DNA of 35,219 nt, taken from NCBI GenBank assembly GCA_018714165.1, contig DVNU01000035.1, positions 1-35,219 on the forward strand, read 5' to 3'. The stretch is from Candidatus Coproplasma excrementipullorum. Lineage in GTDB: Bacteria; Bacillota; Clostridia; Christensenellales; Borkfalkiaceae. A program made the position numbers and the translations under genes. Position 1 is the first letter of the stretch; every line of letters begins with the position of its first letter. A model generated the notes under the pieces. It was given only the letters and a program-made list of their open reading frames with translations. It did no database searches and was not told where the DNA came from. Of this stretch, positions 15,078 to 23,449 are shown in pieces.

Positions 15078-15108
15078 GGCGCGGCGCCTTGTTCCAAGGC
15101 GCCGCGCC
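15078..15108. terminator. GC-rich hairpin, possible terminator
   Basis: 14-bp perfect stem (15078-15091 with 15095-15108), 3-nt loop, followed on the plus strand by cttattgctttt. It sits directly upstream of the peptide promoter and may insulate it. Confidence 0.55.
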
Positions 15109-15120
15109 CTTATTGCTTTT

Positions 15121-15360
15121 CCATTCCCCCACCTCTCTTGCCCCCCTTTGGTTAAAGGGGGGACGGTTTGCTTACGGCAAACCGAGGGGGGAATCGTTCT
15201 TTCTATTTTCGATTCCTCCCCTACACCTCTCAAACGGCGCAAGGACAACGCCATTTTCGGCCACCGCAAACACGTGACATATGTGTTTGCTCATCTCGCA
15301 CGGCAAAACAGTGAGTTATCACTGTTTTGAATATCCCGTGCTCGTCCTTATCCAAGGGAG
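15121..15360. repeat. Non-coding block of hairpins, dispersed-repeat type
   Basis: A run of palindromes without a credible gene: ccccccttt-ggtt-aaagggggg (15145-15166), ggtttgc/gcaaacc, and aaaacagtga-gtta-tcactgtttt. The first two, joined by acggtttgcttacggcaaaccg and followed by agggggga, resemble the mobile REP-like or MITE-like repeats seen in many gut Firmicutes genomes. Frames in this block have no ribosome binding site. Confidence 0.5.
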
Positions 15361-15389
15361 GGCGAGTTTAGGCGATATAACTGCTAAAA

Positions 15390-15668
15390 AAAGAAGCCGC
15401 CGCCCGCGGAGCGGGCGGCGGCCATATTTTAAATATTGCGAGCAAAAGGCATAATAAACCAAAGTTGCAGCAAATTTTTTGACGTTTTGCTCCGCGCAAA
15501 AAGGGGCTGAGCGCGGCACAAATCGCCAGTGGCGTGCGGCCGGCCTGATGAATGAACGGCCACCTTTGCCGGCCGATAAAAATTCGTTTTTAACGGCAGG
15601 GGCTTTACCGCCAGACAACCGCCATTACAGGGTTGAGGCAAAACCTACCGCTTAACCTGCAACCTTAC
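15390..15668 (-). ncRNA. Candidate structured RNA (about 275 nt; 6S-like shape)
   Basis: An extended -10 (TGG-TATAAT, 15683-15675) and a strong terminator (15396-15422, then T7 on the minus strand) bracket a segment without a credible gene. Near the 5' end AAGGTTGCAG (15666-15657) pairs with CTGCAACTTT (15470-15461), and inside that GTTTTGC (15644-15638) pairs with GCAAAAC (15490-15484), giving a long closed rod of about 205 nt with further GC-rich helices inside. A rod closed by its ends fits 6S RNA, but no conserved 6S sequence is recognised. Conserved RNase P, tmRNA and SRP motifs are absent. Confidence 0.45.
15396..15422 (-). terminator. Terminator of the candidate structured RNA
   Basis: 12-bp perfect stem (15396-15407 with 15411-15422), 3-nt loop, then cttctttttttag on the minus strand. 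It would also catch read-through from the beta-helix gene. Confidence 0.85.
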
Positions 15669-15743
15669 GATTATATTATACCACCCGAATGTAAAAAATT
15701 CACTCACAATATTTTAACAAATTTGTAAAAAGTTTAAGGTAAT

Positions 15744-18700
15744 TTATCTTTTATTTGTATAGTTACCACTAATTCCCCCGTTAAAGGTTCCTCCCCACAC
15801 GATTATATAATAGTCGTTTACATTGTGATGGCCCTGTACTGCATCAGTATATCTCCCAGGAGTAGCGCCGATGCTTAAAGCGGAGCCATCGCTACCAGTG
15901 AAAATACCGCCATAAATGTTTAATTTTGAATCAGGCTCGCCGTACCATATGCCGTTCTTATTACCGCCGGTTTTAGTACTTGAAAATTCACCATTATAAA
16001 TATTTACAATACTACCGTTTGCACCCTGTGGAATATTAGTTTCAAGGGTCATTCCTGTATCTGCTGCTGTAATGGTAGGATTTTTTGTCGAGTCATTCCG
16101 GTCACCGAATGTTACATTTGCATTGTACCAAACGGCAAAACCCGTTGAACCTCTAACATTTATTTTACCACCGGTCATAGTTACGGTTGCAGTTGTATTA
16201 ACAACCTGATTTTGGTCATTAGTTGATGTAACACCCATAACAAACGCGCCGCCACCAGTACTCTGTTCATCATCTTCGATTGTTCCATTATTGTTACTAT
16301 CGATAAATCCGAAATTACCGTCCAAGATGGTGAGATTGCCGCCATACATTTTAAATCCGTATGAGGCACCGGCACCTGGCAAAGGATTATCTGCAGTAAC
16401 TTCAGCATCGTTTCCAAGGAATGTACCATCTTCTATGGTGACATCACCGCCTTCAACAAGTATGCCGTTTCCCTGAGCAGCTGAATATGTGCCGTTATAA
16501 ATATTGACGGTGCCGCCCACTATTTGCACAGCGTGGCCGCCCGTTCTGGGGACATAGAAATACCAGTTACTTCCACCACCATTTACTGAAATATAATCAA
16601 CAGTACTATAAGAAGCTTCATATTGCCACCAATTCAAACTTCTATTCCAATAACTATAAGTCTCCGAGCCGATAGTAGTTACTGTTAAAATATCTTCTTC
16701 GCTTTGATTATTTTTATCTCCTAAATTTATCTCAGATTGCAGATTATCTGAAGAGACATAAACACCCCCGCCGACACTATTCTTAATCTCACCGGCGCGA
16801 ATATTTACAGATATTTGATCTTCACCCTCTATTCTGACAGCGTAGCTCTTGATTTTAAATGATGAGTAGGCATTTTTGAAAGCCTCTGATATGCTATCAG
16901 AGCTACTAATACCACCCGTGATATTACCAGCCACAACTTTATTGCCGTCAATTATACTGCAATCTAACCCGCTGTTATCACCTTCCCCCAAATCATCATT
17001 CTGCACACCCGTGTGGGTAACATTTAATGTGCCCTGAGAGTCAAGCGAACCGCCGCGGATATATACACCGTTATATCTATTTAACTTCTGGGTGCCGTCA
17101 GTACTGCCCAATGCCCAGGTACAAGCCCCATCAATTTCAGACACAACGTCGAGCGTTGAATTTGAATCTACTTTTAGCGTGCCGCCATTCAGATAGACCG
17201 CGGTGCCGCGCGTTGTTTCAATATGGGTAGTGCCTGTACCCCCAATGTTAAGATCTCCCGAATAGACGACAAAGCCAAAGCCGTCTGACTCTATTTCAGT
17301 ACCATAATCGACTGATCCGTCAGTATTTTCGCCGTTAACAGTAGTTGTGTTTAAATTAACCGTACCACCATTAGTGTATATTACGGTACTTGACAGTTCG
17401 GAACTGCCTTCTCCGCTATCTGATAGCATTTTTACATTACAATTGAACTCGCCCTCAATATTTATTGTGCCGCCGGTTATTTCGCCGCCGGTTATTGTGC
17501 CGCGGGAAGAGAGAATACCAGTTGAATTGGAACCGGTTATATATAGTTTTGTCGTTCCGCTACAAGATATATCGCCACCCTCGGAAGAAATGCCAAAGTT
17601 ATAAGTATAACCATTCTGTTGATTGTTATTGAATTCAATTGTTGTATTATTTGTTTCAACTTTCGCACCACTTCTTGCCGAAATGCCAGTTACTCCTGAG
17701 CCAAAAATATTGAGCTCTGCACTATTCGAAATAGTAAGCGTTCCGCTTGATATATCTATTACGGACTTATTGGCACCCTGAGAGACATTATTCCCTGTCG
17801 CTGACGCATCCTTTGTGAATGTTGCGGTGCCAATCTCCATTACGCCGTTGGTTACGCTGATAGTGTTGCCGAGTTCGGAATAGAAATTGCCGTTGGTTAT
17901 GCGGAGATCGGCATCCCCGGTGCGGGTGGAGCCGGTGAAATCGCAATTTACGCACACGCCGTTGCCATAGGCGTAGAAAGAGATTGCGCTGGAGCTGTCT
18001 ACCGACATATATCCGCTATTGGCATTTATGCAGTAGGTGTTTTCTTTGCCAAAATAGGAATAATAGGTTCCGCCGCGCACGTATATATTGCCGCCCGTAG
18101 CCTCTATGGCCGCATAGGGGTTATTGGCCGCAACGGTTCCTTTTACATTGTTATAAACATAAACCGTGGCAAGGTATATGTTGCTATTTTCTGAATCTGA
18201 AATAGTTTGCTCTTCACCATCTACATCTATATATCTATTAGTCAACTGCTTGTTTACATAAACAGGCCTACCGGCGTAAGTGTATCCGGCGTTGCTTGAA
18301 TTTTCATTTTTGAGCTGTACATAATACTGGTAATAGTAATTAGCGCTGTTGTTTGAAGCCGCGATTGCGGTATTCTGAACGCTGTCTCCCTCAACGGTGA
18401 AATACAAGTATGTATCGCCCTGCATTATTGTACTATTGTAATTGTCGCCAATTGCCGACGAAAAAAACATATTGCCGTTTACGGTATGGCACCATTCTAT
18501 TTCTGTTTGCGTTGAGTCGACGCGGGGAATAATTATTGGCAGGGTGGCTTTAACATTCTCATCTGTAAGTTGATAAGAATAACCATCTTGTTCATTGACT
18601 GTACGATCATAGTACTGCACGCTGAGCGTGTTATTGGAGTCAATGCTTGCCCCTGCGCCCGTTGCGCTATCCGTTGAACTATAATACTCGTTATAAGCGT

Positions 18701-19205
18701 TTTCGCCATTTCTCGCATTGCTGCTGCGGGGGCCGCTTTCAAAAATGCCCGCAGCAACGGTTATTGTACCCTCATCGCCCACACGCAGAACGGAACCGAC
18801 GGGGTTATATAAACTGCCGCCGCCCTTGCTGTCTATAATGGTGAGCGTAATGCCGTCATCCACATTCAAAAGGGGGTCGCGGTTGTTACGCTGAATCTCG
18901 TGGCCGTTTAAATCGATTGTGAGGTCGGTGCGCACATCGTTTATGTCGCCCGCTATAATGAGGGGATTATCCACATCATCGCCGATCTGGATATTGGAAT
19001 AGCCGTTTTCGATTGCGTCGAAGAATTCGTCAACAGACTTTACCACAAGGGTATCGGTGAGGATATATTCATAGTCACCCTGATAGTCGCCGTCGGATTC
19101 AAGCTCAGCAGAATATCTGCCCAGCGTAAGCGAGGCAGTGAACATTGTGAGTATGAACAGCGACATGAATATATAAAGCAAAGCTCTGCGCGTTTTGGCT
19201 TTCAT
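15744..19205 (-). CDS. Large exported beta-helix protein with SipW-type signal peptide
   Basis: 1153 residues. The N terminus MKAKTRRALLYIF plus hydrophobic core ending TASLTLGRYSAE is a SipW-dependent-type signal, like those of the two other exported proteins here. Residues 55-140 resemble the start of pectate-lyase-like surface proteins (TIDLNGHEIQ, TLTIIDSKGGG). The rest is many short turns of the form GG-x-IxIxxGxF/Y with Asn and Ser ladders: a right-handed beta-helix. An EF-hand/dockerin-like loop DSNNNGTIEDDE is near residues 967-978. There is no LPxTG or C-terminal membrane anchor. The ATG follows the previous stop by 2 bases, with GGAGG overlapping that gene's end (coupled). Codons between about 16.2 and 17.8 kb are more AT-rich than neighbouring genes. 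Confidence 0.85.
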   Translation of the reverse strand: MKAKTRRALLYIFMSLFILTMFTASLTLGRYSAELESDGDYQGDYEYILTDTLVVKSVDEFFDAIENGYSNIQIGDDVDNPLIIAGDINDVRTDLTIDLNGHEIQRNNRDPLLNVDDGITLTIIDSKGGGSLYNPVGSVLRVGDEGTITVAAGIFESGPRSSNARNGENAYNEYYSSTDSATGAGASIDSNNTLSVQYYDRTVNEQDGYSYQLTDENVKATLPIIIPRVDSTQTEIEWCHTVNGNMFFSSAIGDNYNSTIMQGDTYLYFTVEGDSVQNTAIAASNNSANYYYQYYVQLKNENSSNAGYTYAGRPVYVNKQLTNRYIDVDGEEQTISDSENSNIYLATVYVYNNVKGTVAANNPYAAIEATGGNIYVRGGTYYSYFGKENTYCINANSGYMSVDSSSAISFYAYGNGVCVNCDFTGSTRTGDADLRITNGNFYSELGNTISVTNGVMEIGTATFTKDASATGNNVSQGANKSVIDISSGTLTISNSAELNIFGSGVTGISARSGAKVETNNTTIEFNNNQQNGYTYNFGISSEGGDISCSGTTKLYITGSNSTGILSSRGTITGGEITGGTINIEGEFNCNVKMLSDSGEGSSELSSTVIYTNGGTVNLNTTTVNGENTDGSVDYGTEIESDGFGFVVYSGDLNIGGTGTTHIETTRGTAVYLNGGTLKVDSNSTLDVVSEIDGACTWALGSTDGTQKLNRYNGVYIRGGSLDSQGTLNVTHTGVQNDDLGEGDNSGLDCSIIDGNKVVAGNITGGISSSDSISEAFKNAYSSFKIKSYAVRIEGEDQISVNIRAGEIKNSVGGGVYVSSDNLQSEINLGDKNNQSEEDILTVTTIGSETYSYWNRSLNWWQYEASYSTVDYISVNGGGSNWYFYVPRTGGHAVQIVGGTVNIYNGTYSAAQGNGILVEGGDVTIEDGTFLGNDAEVTADNPLPGAGASYGFKMYGGNLTILDGNFGFIDSNNNGTIEDDEQSTGGGAFVMGVTSTNDQNQVVNTTATVTMTGGKINVRGSTGFAVWYNANVTFGDRNDSTKNPTITAADTGMTLETNIPQGANGSIVNIYNGEFSSTKTGGNKNGIWYGEPDSKLNIYGGIFTGSDGSALSIGATPGRYTDAVQGHHNVNDYYIIVWGGTFNGGISGNYTNKR

Positions 19206-19207
19206 AT

Positions 19208-20833
19208 TCAGTTACCTCCCTGCGAAGGAGTTTGCGAAGCCTGCACAAATACAGCGTGCATGCGCAGGTAATATGAACGGCTTACCAGCGCGCTCATTTC
19301 TACAGTGCGCGATGTAACACTATCGGGAATTTTGCCGTCCGCATTAACCTCCCAGTCAAGATATGTGAACGGATTGGCTTGGATATAGGAAAGCGAAATG
19401 GTTCTGCCGCTATCAGACTGGCATTTGCCCGTGAAATAGGAATCAAATGTATATTTGTAACTTACATTCTCAATTACAGTGCTAGATGTATTGCCGAAAG
19501 TTATGGGGTGAACGTAGTACCCGTCGCCTTCGTTGACCTGCGCAACGTGATAGAGGCTTACATCGTAGCCGCCCGCGTTATTATATGTGCACTTAACGCG
19601 CACGGTGGTGTCTTCGTATCCCTCTGTGCCGTCAGTTTTTAGCATGGCGGCGTCCTGTTCGAAGTGGTAGCCGAGGACTTTGGCGTATTCCACAGGGTTG
19701 TCGGTATCAACATCAGGCGTATTATCTTGATAGGTTCTGACAATTCTGTACTCCTGGTTGCTTGCGGGAGGGGTTGTTATCAGAACGTCCATATTATTGG
19801 CCACGCCGTCCGTTTGCTCTTTGCTATAATCTGTTTTTAATTTACCATCTTCATAAAGGCAAAGCGTGGTTGTATACGACCCGTCGTCGGGATCGGTAGC
19901 GCCTATTTGCCAGTGAATACTGCTGTCCACCTTTTCAACGAGGGTGAAAAAGACAACGTGCTCGCTTTCGGTTGCAATATTAGCCTCATACTGCATATAG
20001 GGCACGGATATATCGATTGTATAATAAATTTCTTCCCTTTCCAGGTCGAGGTAGAGCGCGGGCGCGGTTCCGCCGCGCTGGAAACCGATGTTATAGGGTA
20101 TCGTCGCCGTTTCGGCGCTGATTGTTATGCTTACACCGTTGGGGTCGGTTGACCCATCAGCGGAAGTCTGGATTTTTACAGTGCCGCTTGCACTCAATTT
20201 TCCGTCGGTATTGGTCTTCGAAAGACCGCCGGTTACGCTCAAATTGCGGCTGATGTGCTCATAAACACTGCTGTCGGAAAAATCATCGGTGCTTAAAACG
20301 GTTGGATTTGTTTCATCTGTACCAAAATTATAATAGCTATCGCCGCGCTCGATATGGCCGTTGCTATCAGTTCCGCCATAATACAGCACGTCACCGAGCG
20401 TTATCTGCGGGGAATAGACTACGTTTGTAAGCGAAGTTTTCTGTCCGTTTTCAGTTGTTACCACCCTGTCCGTTCTCACCTGAATAGCGAGGTTATCTGC
20501 AAGATCGGCAGGAAGATACAAGCGTATATTGCCATCGAGGGCAACGGCGCTTATTACGTTATCACTGTCATAATTGCGCAAACTGAAGCGCACCGTTCGC
20601 GCTCCTGTGCCGGAGGCCGTTCCCTCCTCGATATAGTCGTTATTTATAAAGTTGAACGAGGAGATATTGTCTACGGTATATCCGCAATTAAAGTTTGCCA
20701 CGTCGGTGGAGAGACTGCCCGACTGGGTGATTGAATAGCGCGAAAAAGTTACCCCCGTGAACAACATCGCCACGACGAGCAACCAGCAAAGATATGTGAA
20801 TATGGGGTATTTTTTAGTCCTCGGATTCTTCAT
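19208..20833 (-). CDS. Exported protein with SipW-type signal peptide (TasA-locus component)
   Basis: 541 residues from ATG 20833 (a TTG seven codons upstream is the alternative). N terminus MKNPRTKKYPIFTYL, hydrophobic core, then TGVTFSRYSITQSG: the T-F-x-R-Y-[ST] pattern shared with the other SipW-type substrates here. The mature part is beta-rich, Asn/Asp/Thr/Tyr-rich, with repeated segments such as YYTIDISVPYMQYEAN and YNNAGGYDVSLYHVAQV. No known catalytic motif or cell-wall anchor. The start overlaps the signal peptidase gene by 20 nt, and the stop is 2 nt before the beta-helix gene, so the three are one operon. Likely processed by the adjacent peptidase. Confidence 0.8.
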   Translation of the reverse strand: MKNPRTKKYPIFTYLCWLLVVAMLFTGVTFSRYSITQSGSLSTDVANFNCGYTVDNISSFNFINNDYIEEGTASGTGARTVRFSLRNYDSDNVISAVALDGNIRLYLPADLADNLAIQVRTDRVVTTENGQKTSLTNVVYSPQITLGDVLYYGGTDSNGHIERGDSYYNFGTDETNPTVLSTDDFSDSSVYEHISRNLSVTGGLSKTNTDGKLSASGTVKIQTSADGSTDPNGVSITISAETATIPYNIGFQRGGTAPALYLDLEREEIYYTIDISVPYMQYEANIATESEHVVFFTLVEKVDSSIHWQIGATDPDDGSYTTTLCLYEDGKLKTDYSKEQTDGVANNMDVLITTPPASNQEYRIVRTYQDNTPDVDTDNPVEYAKVLGYHFEQDAAMLKTDGTEGYEDTTVRVKCTYNNAGGYDVSLYHVAQVNEGDGYYVHPITFGNTSSTVIENVSYKYTFDSYFTGKCQSDSGRTISLSYIQANPFTYLDWEVNADGKIPDSVTSRTVEMSALVSRSYYLRMHAVFVQASQTPSQGGN

Positions 20834-21371
20834 CTTTTTCTTTTCGCCTGTCAATCAGATCAGAAACAATGTCGGATATCAGCCAGATGAGCACGCCCGC
20901 CGCAATGACGACCAACAGCCCCGTGGGACTGCGGAAAAATTCCAGCACGCCGCCCGCTCCGCCGATGACGAGCACAACTTTGCCCACGATATTTTCAAGC
21001 GGGACTATATCCGACGCCGAATTTGCGGGGTAGTCGCCGCGAATGGTGTAAGTTGTACCGTTTACTGCCACCACGCGGTGGGTGATGTAGATATCGTCCT
21101 GCGCGTGATAAAAGGTGACCACGTCGCCGACGGCGTATTCGTCCTGAGCGCGGGTGATTACAAAGTCGCCCACTTCTATGTCGTCGTCGCCGCTGTCGTC
21201 GTCCATACTGCCCGTTACAACCTCCGCCCCGGCAAAGCCGAACACGGTGGGCATTTGGTTGCCAAAGGCGTACCGCTGGACGAGAACGTAGATGTTGTAA
21301 GCGCAGAGCGCCACGCACAGGGCGACGAGTACTCCGCGCAGAACGGCCGCGCAGATTTTCAGCGCTTTCAT
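20814..21371 (-). CDS. sipW: SipW-type signal peptidase I (second copy)
   Basis: 185 residues. S26 family, the archaeal/ER-like branch that uses Ser and His rather than Ser and Lys. Membrane segment 8-32; catalytic Ser55 in VVTGSM; His98 in YITHRVVAV where bacterial type I enzymes have Lys; acidic residue in IRGDYPANSASD (Asp113); a second membrane segment at about 133-165 (SPTGLLVVIAAGVLIWLI), then a charged cytosolic tail. SipW cleaves and releases TasA-type fibre subunits. It overlaps the upstream gene by ATGA and the downstream exported-protein gene by 20 nt, consistent with dedicated processing. Confidence 0.88.
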   Translation of the reverse strand: MKALKICAAVLRGVLVALCVALCAYNIYVLVQRYAFGNQMPTVFGFAGAEVVTGSMDDDSGDDDIEVGDFVITRAQDEYAVGDVVTFYHAQDDIYITHRVVAVNGTTYTIRGDYPANSASDIVPLENIVGKVVLVIGGAGGVLEFFRSPTGLLVVIAAGVLIWLISDIVSDLIDRRKEKDEESED

Positions 21372-22882
21372 AAATCGCGCACCGCGGCGGTAAACTTGAT
21401 ATTCAAGGTATATGTGGCCTCGTTTATGCCCGCTTCGGTATCGGCGGCGTCGTTATGCCTCCACTCCCATTCGAGCACGAAAACCGAGTCGGACTCGGCC
21501 TCGATGGTCATTCCGTATGTAGAGAGCTCCTCGGCGGACAGCTTGCTCTCCGCGCCCTTGAGGCAGACGCCGTCGCGCCAGAGCGAATATGCCATATCGA
21601 TGCCGTACTCGTTTATGCACGAAAATTCGAGCGAGAAATCGAGCGCGTCGGGGTTTTCGTTGCTGAGCGTAAAGGCATACGAGCCCGTCATTCCGGGCGC
21701 GACCTTTTCGGTGCCGAACCGTTCGTTGTAGAACACCGAAAGATTGCGGCTCTGCGACCAGTCGTCCACATCGTTGTATACGAACAGTTCGGGCGCGTAA
21801 TTGTCCTTTGAGAGCTCTATGCAGTAGGCGCTTATCACGCCCGAAAGGGCCGTGAGCATCATTAAAATGATGAAAAGCAATGCCAGGATTGCCGCGGGGA
21901 AGCGCTTGAGCGTGGCCATATAGTCGTTGGACATGGCAATCACATTGTCGTTGCTGTCCAAAAAGCCCTTGCGCCTGCCGTTTTCGTAGAGATATACGTT
22001 CTCCTCTTCCTTCCAGAACTCGCCCTGGGTTTTGCCCTCCAGGTCGTACCAGACGTTTTTGCGTACCTTGCCGATTTTTTTGCCGTCGGCGTCGAGCACC
22101 TTCGCCCTGCCGGGCAGGCGCGCGGGTGCGGGAACGTAGAAGCCGCCGTACTCGTACCCCTTATACGGCCCCGATGCCTCGCCGCCGTCCGTCCCGCCGC
22201 CGCGGGCGGCATCCGTGCCGCCCGCGGCGGCGCTTTTGCCATAGAACGGCCCTGCGGGTATATGCTCCGCAGGCGGGTCGGGCTGATCTTCCAATATGTC
22301 GTTATCGGCTATCGCCGCGTCGGCCGCGGCCATATCCGCATAGCTGAACGCGTCAATCTTGGCCGAGAGCGAACTTTCGTGTTCCGCGCTCCAGTCGCGC
22401 GCGAGGTGCGCTTTGTCTGGCGCGGCGCCCGCGCGGCGCATCACCTCGCCTATGAGCGAGTACGCACTCTTTATGCGTTCGGCATTGCATATATTTATTT
22501 CCAGCGGACAGTCCGCATAGCGCAAAATCCGCGAATAATCGTTGTGCTGATACCTAGCTTTGGGATATTTTGAAGGCTTTAAGGCGAGGAAAAGTCGCAC
22601 ATATCCCCGCACCAACCGAATTTTTCCCAGCAAAACGGCGCCGAGGTAAAAAGCCTCGCCGTAGACGTCGACAGTGCAGGTTACGTGCAGCCCCTTATCG
22701 GGCGCGCTGTAACCCATGAACGCGTTTTTAACCGCATTGTAGCGCGAACGCGTTTTGTCGTCGGCGAGGGCAACCCTCTGCGCAAACACAATGTGACTTT
22801 GTGATTCAAACTCACCGGGCGTCTTTTGTCCGCCGGGCTGTAAATCGATTAAGTTTTTATCGTTGTCGTTATTCTTTTTCAC
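21368..22882 (-). CDS. Single-pass membrane protein with extracellular TasA-like domain
   Basis: 504 residues from GTG 22882 (AGGA, 9-nt gap). Residues 1-155 form a cytosolic region I do not recognise (GLHVTCTVDVYGEAFYLGAVLLGK; LRYADCPLEINICNAERIKSAYSLIGEVM). 155-245 is Ala/Gly/Asp-rich linker. 258-311 has G-K-K-I-G-K-V type short repeats. One membrane helix at about 328-353 is preceded by MATLKRF. Residues 355-504 are outside and resemble the TasA/camelysin beta-sandwich (NLSVFYNERFGTEKVAPGMTGSYAFTLSNEN; VFVLEWEWRH). It lacks a cleavable SipW-type signal, so it could be the membrane anchor or nucleator for fibres. Its stop overlaps the sipW start (ATGA). Confidence 0.7.
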   Translation of the reverse strand: MKKNNDNDKNLIDLQPGGQKTPGEFESQSHIVFAQRVALADDKTRSRYNAVKNAFMGYSAPDKGLHVTCTVDVYGEAFYLGAVLLGKIRLVRGYVRLFLALKPSKYPKARYQHNDYSRILRYADCPLEINICNAERIKSAYSLIGEVMRRAGAAPDKAHLARDWSAEHESSLSAKIDAFSYADMAAADAAIADNDILEDQPDPPAEHIPAGPFYGKSAAAGGTDAARGGGTDGGEASGPYKGYEYGGFYVPAPARLPGRAKVLDADGKKIGKVRKNVWYDLEGKTQGEFWKEEENVYLYENGRRKGFLDSNDNVIAMSNDYMATLKRFPAAILALLFIILMMLTALSGVISAYCIELSKDNYAPELFVYNDVDDWSQSRNLSVFYNERFGTEKVAPGMTGSYAFTLSNENPDALDFSLEFSCINEYGIDMAYSLWRDGVCLKGAESKLSAEELSTYGMTIEAESDSVFVLEWEWRHNDAADTEAGINEATYTLNIKFTAAVRDL

Positions 22883-22930
22883 GATAAAATTCCTGATAAG
22901 ATTTTTTCACGAAAGCTTTATTGATAATAG

Positions 22931-23210
22931 GTGAAATGAACGCTTTGCGTTCGTGAAATGCCACTGAAGTGGCGTGAAATACGCCCTCAACCTGCGACAT
23001 ATTATTTTTGTAATCAATGGGCGCGTGAAATGCACACTATGTGTGCGTTAAGGTGAGAAGCGTTTTAAAAATAAATGCTCACCACAACGCAACTTTGAAA
23101 AAGTTGTATTTCACGCCGCCTTTGACGGGGCCGATTGAAATGAAGTGCTGAGGCGGCATTTCACGAATACCGCAGGTATTTATTTCACGCACCGAAGGTG
23201 CTTTTCACTA
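22931..23210. repeat. Modular palindrome array with gtgaaat / atttcac spacers
   Basis: Left half: gtgaaat spacers at 22931, 22953, 22974 and 23025 separate perfect hairpins gaacgc-ttt-gcgttc, gccact-ga-agtggc, a longer gccc...gggc arm, and gcacac-tat-gtgtgc. The centre has ggtgag...ctcacc (23052-23083) and caacttt-gaa-aaagttg (23090-23106). Right half: spacers become atttcac (23108, 23158, 23182; ttttcac at 23202), separating gccgcc...ggcggc, gaatacc-gca-ggtatt and gcacc-gaa-ggtgc. Left and right spacers are complementary, so the whole can fold into one branched structure. It fills the gap between two secretion modules. Confidence 0.8.
23042..23210 (+). repeat. Duplicated half-array, copy 1
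   Basis: About 169 bp nearly identical to 24267-24434, with only scattered differences visible and the same orientation. It contains the centre and right half of the palindrome array. Confidence 0.9.
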
Positions 23211-23372
23211 TAAGTGCTTTTTACCGCCGCCATTAAAAAAACGGACGCAGGGCGCCCGTTGAATACACAAAATATAAATCGGGCGGTTTGTTGAGGTTGC
23301 CGCGCAATACGCGCGCGACAAAAAACTTTCTCCCCGCTCCGCTCCGCCACTGGGCGGAACAAGGGAAAATTG

Positions 23373-23423
23373 ACTTTAAAAAAATTTTAAAGTTTCCTGT
23401 GCGGGCGCTTACCGCGCCCGCAC
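23373..23423 (-). terminator. Terminator of the TasA-like gene
   Basis: 10-bp GC stem (23399-23408 with 23414-23423), followed on the minus strand by aggaaactttaaaattttttt; an AT palindrome actttaaaa/ttttaaagt lies in that tail. Confidence 0.65.
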
Positions 23424-23449
23424 GGTTGGATAATTTTTATGTAAAGTAA

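Noticed and set aside
15319-15641. Two minus-strand ORFs of 70-99 codons
   Set aside because: No ribosome binding site; they lie across the self-pairing RNA candidate and its terminator.
15390-15683. RNase P RNA, tmRNA or SRP RNA
   Set aside because: Conserved cores (for example the GGAAGGAAGC-type SRP loop or the tmRNA acceptor end) are absent.
22931-23210. CRISPR array
   Set aside because: Spacer-like hairpins are palindromic and the 7-bp separators switch to their complement halfway; no cas genes.
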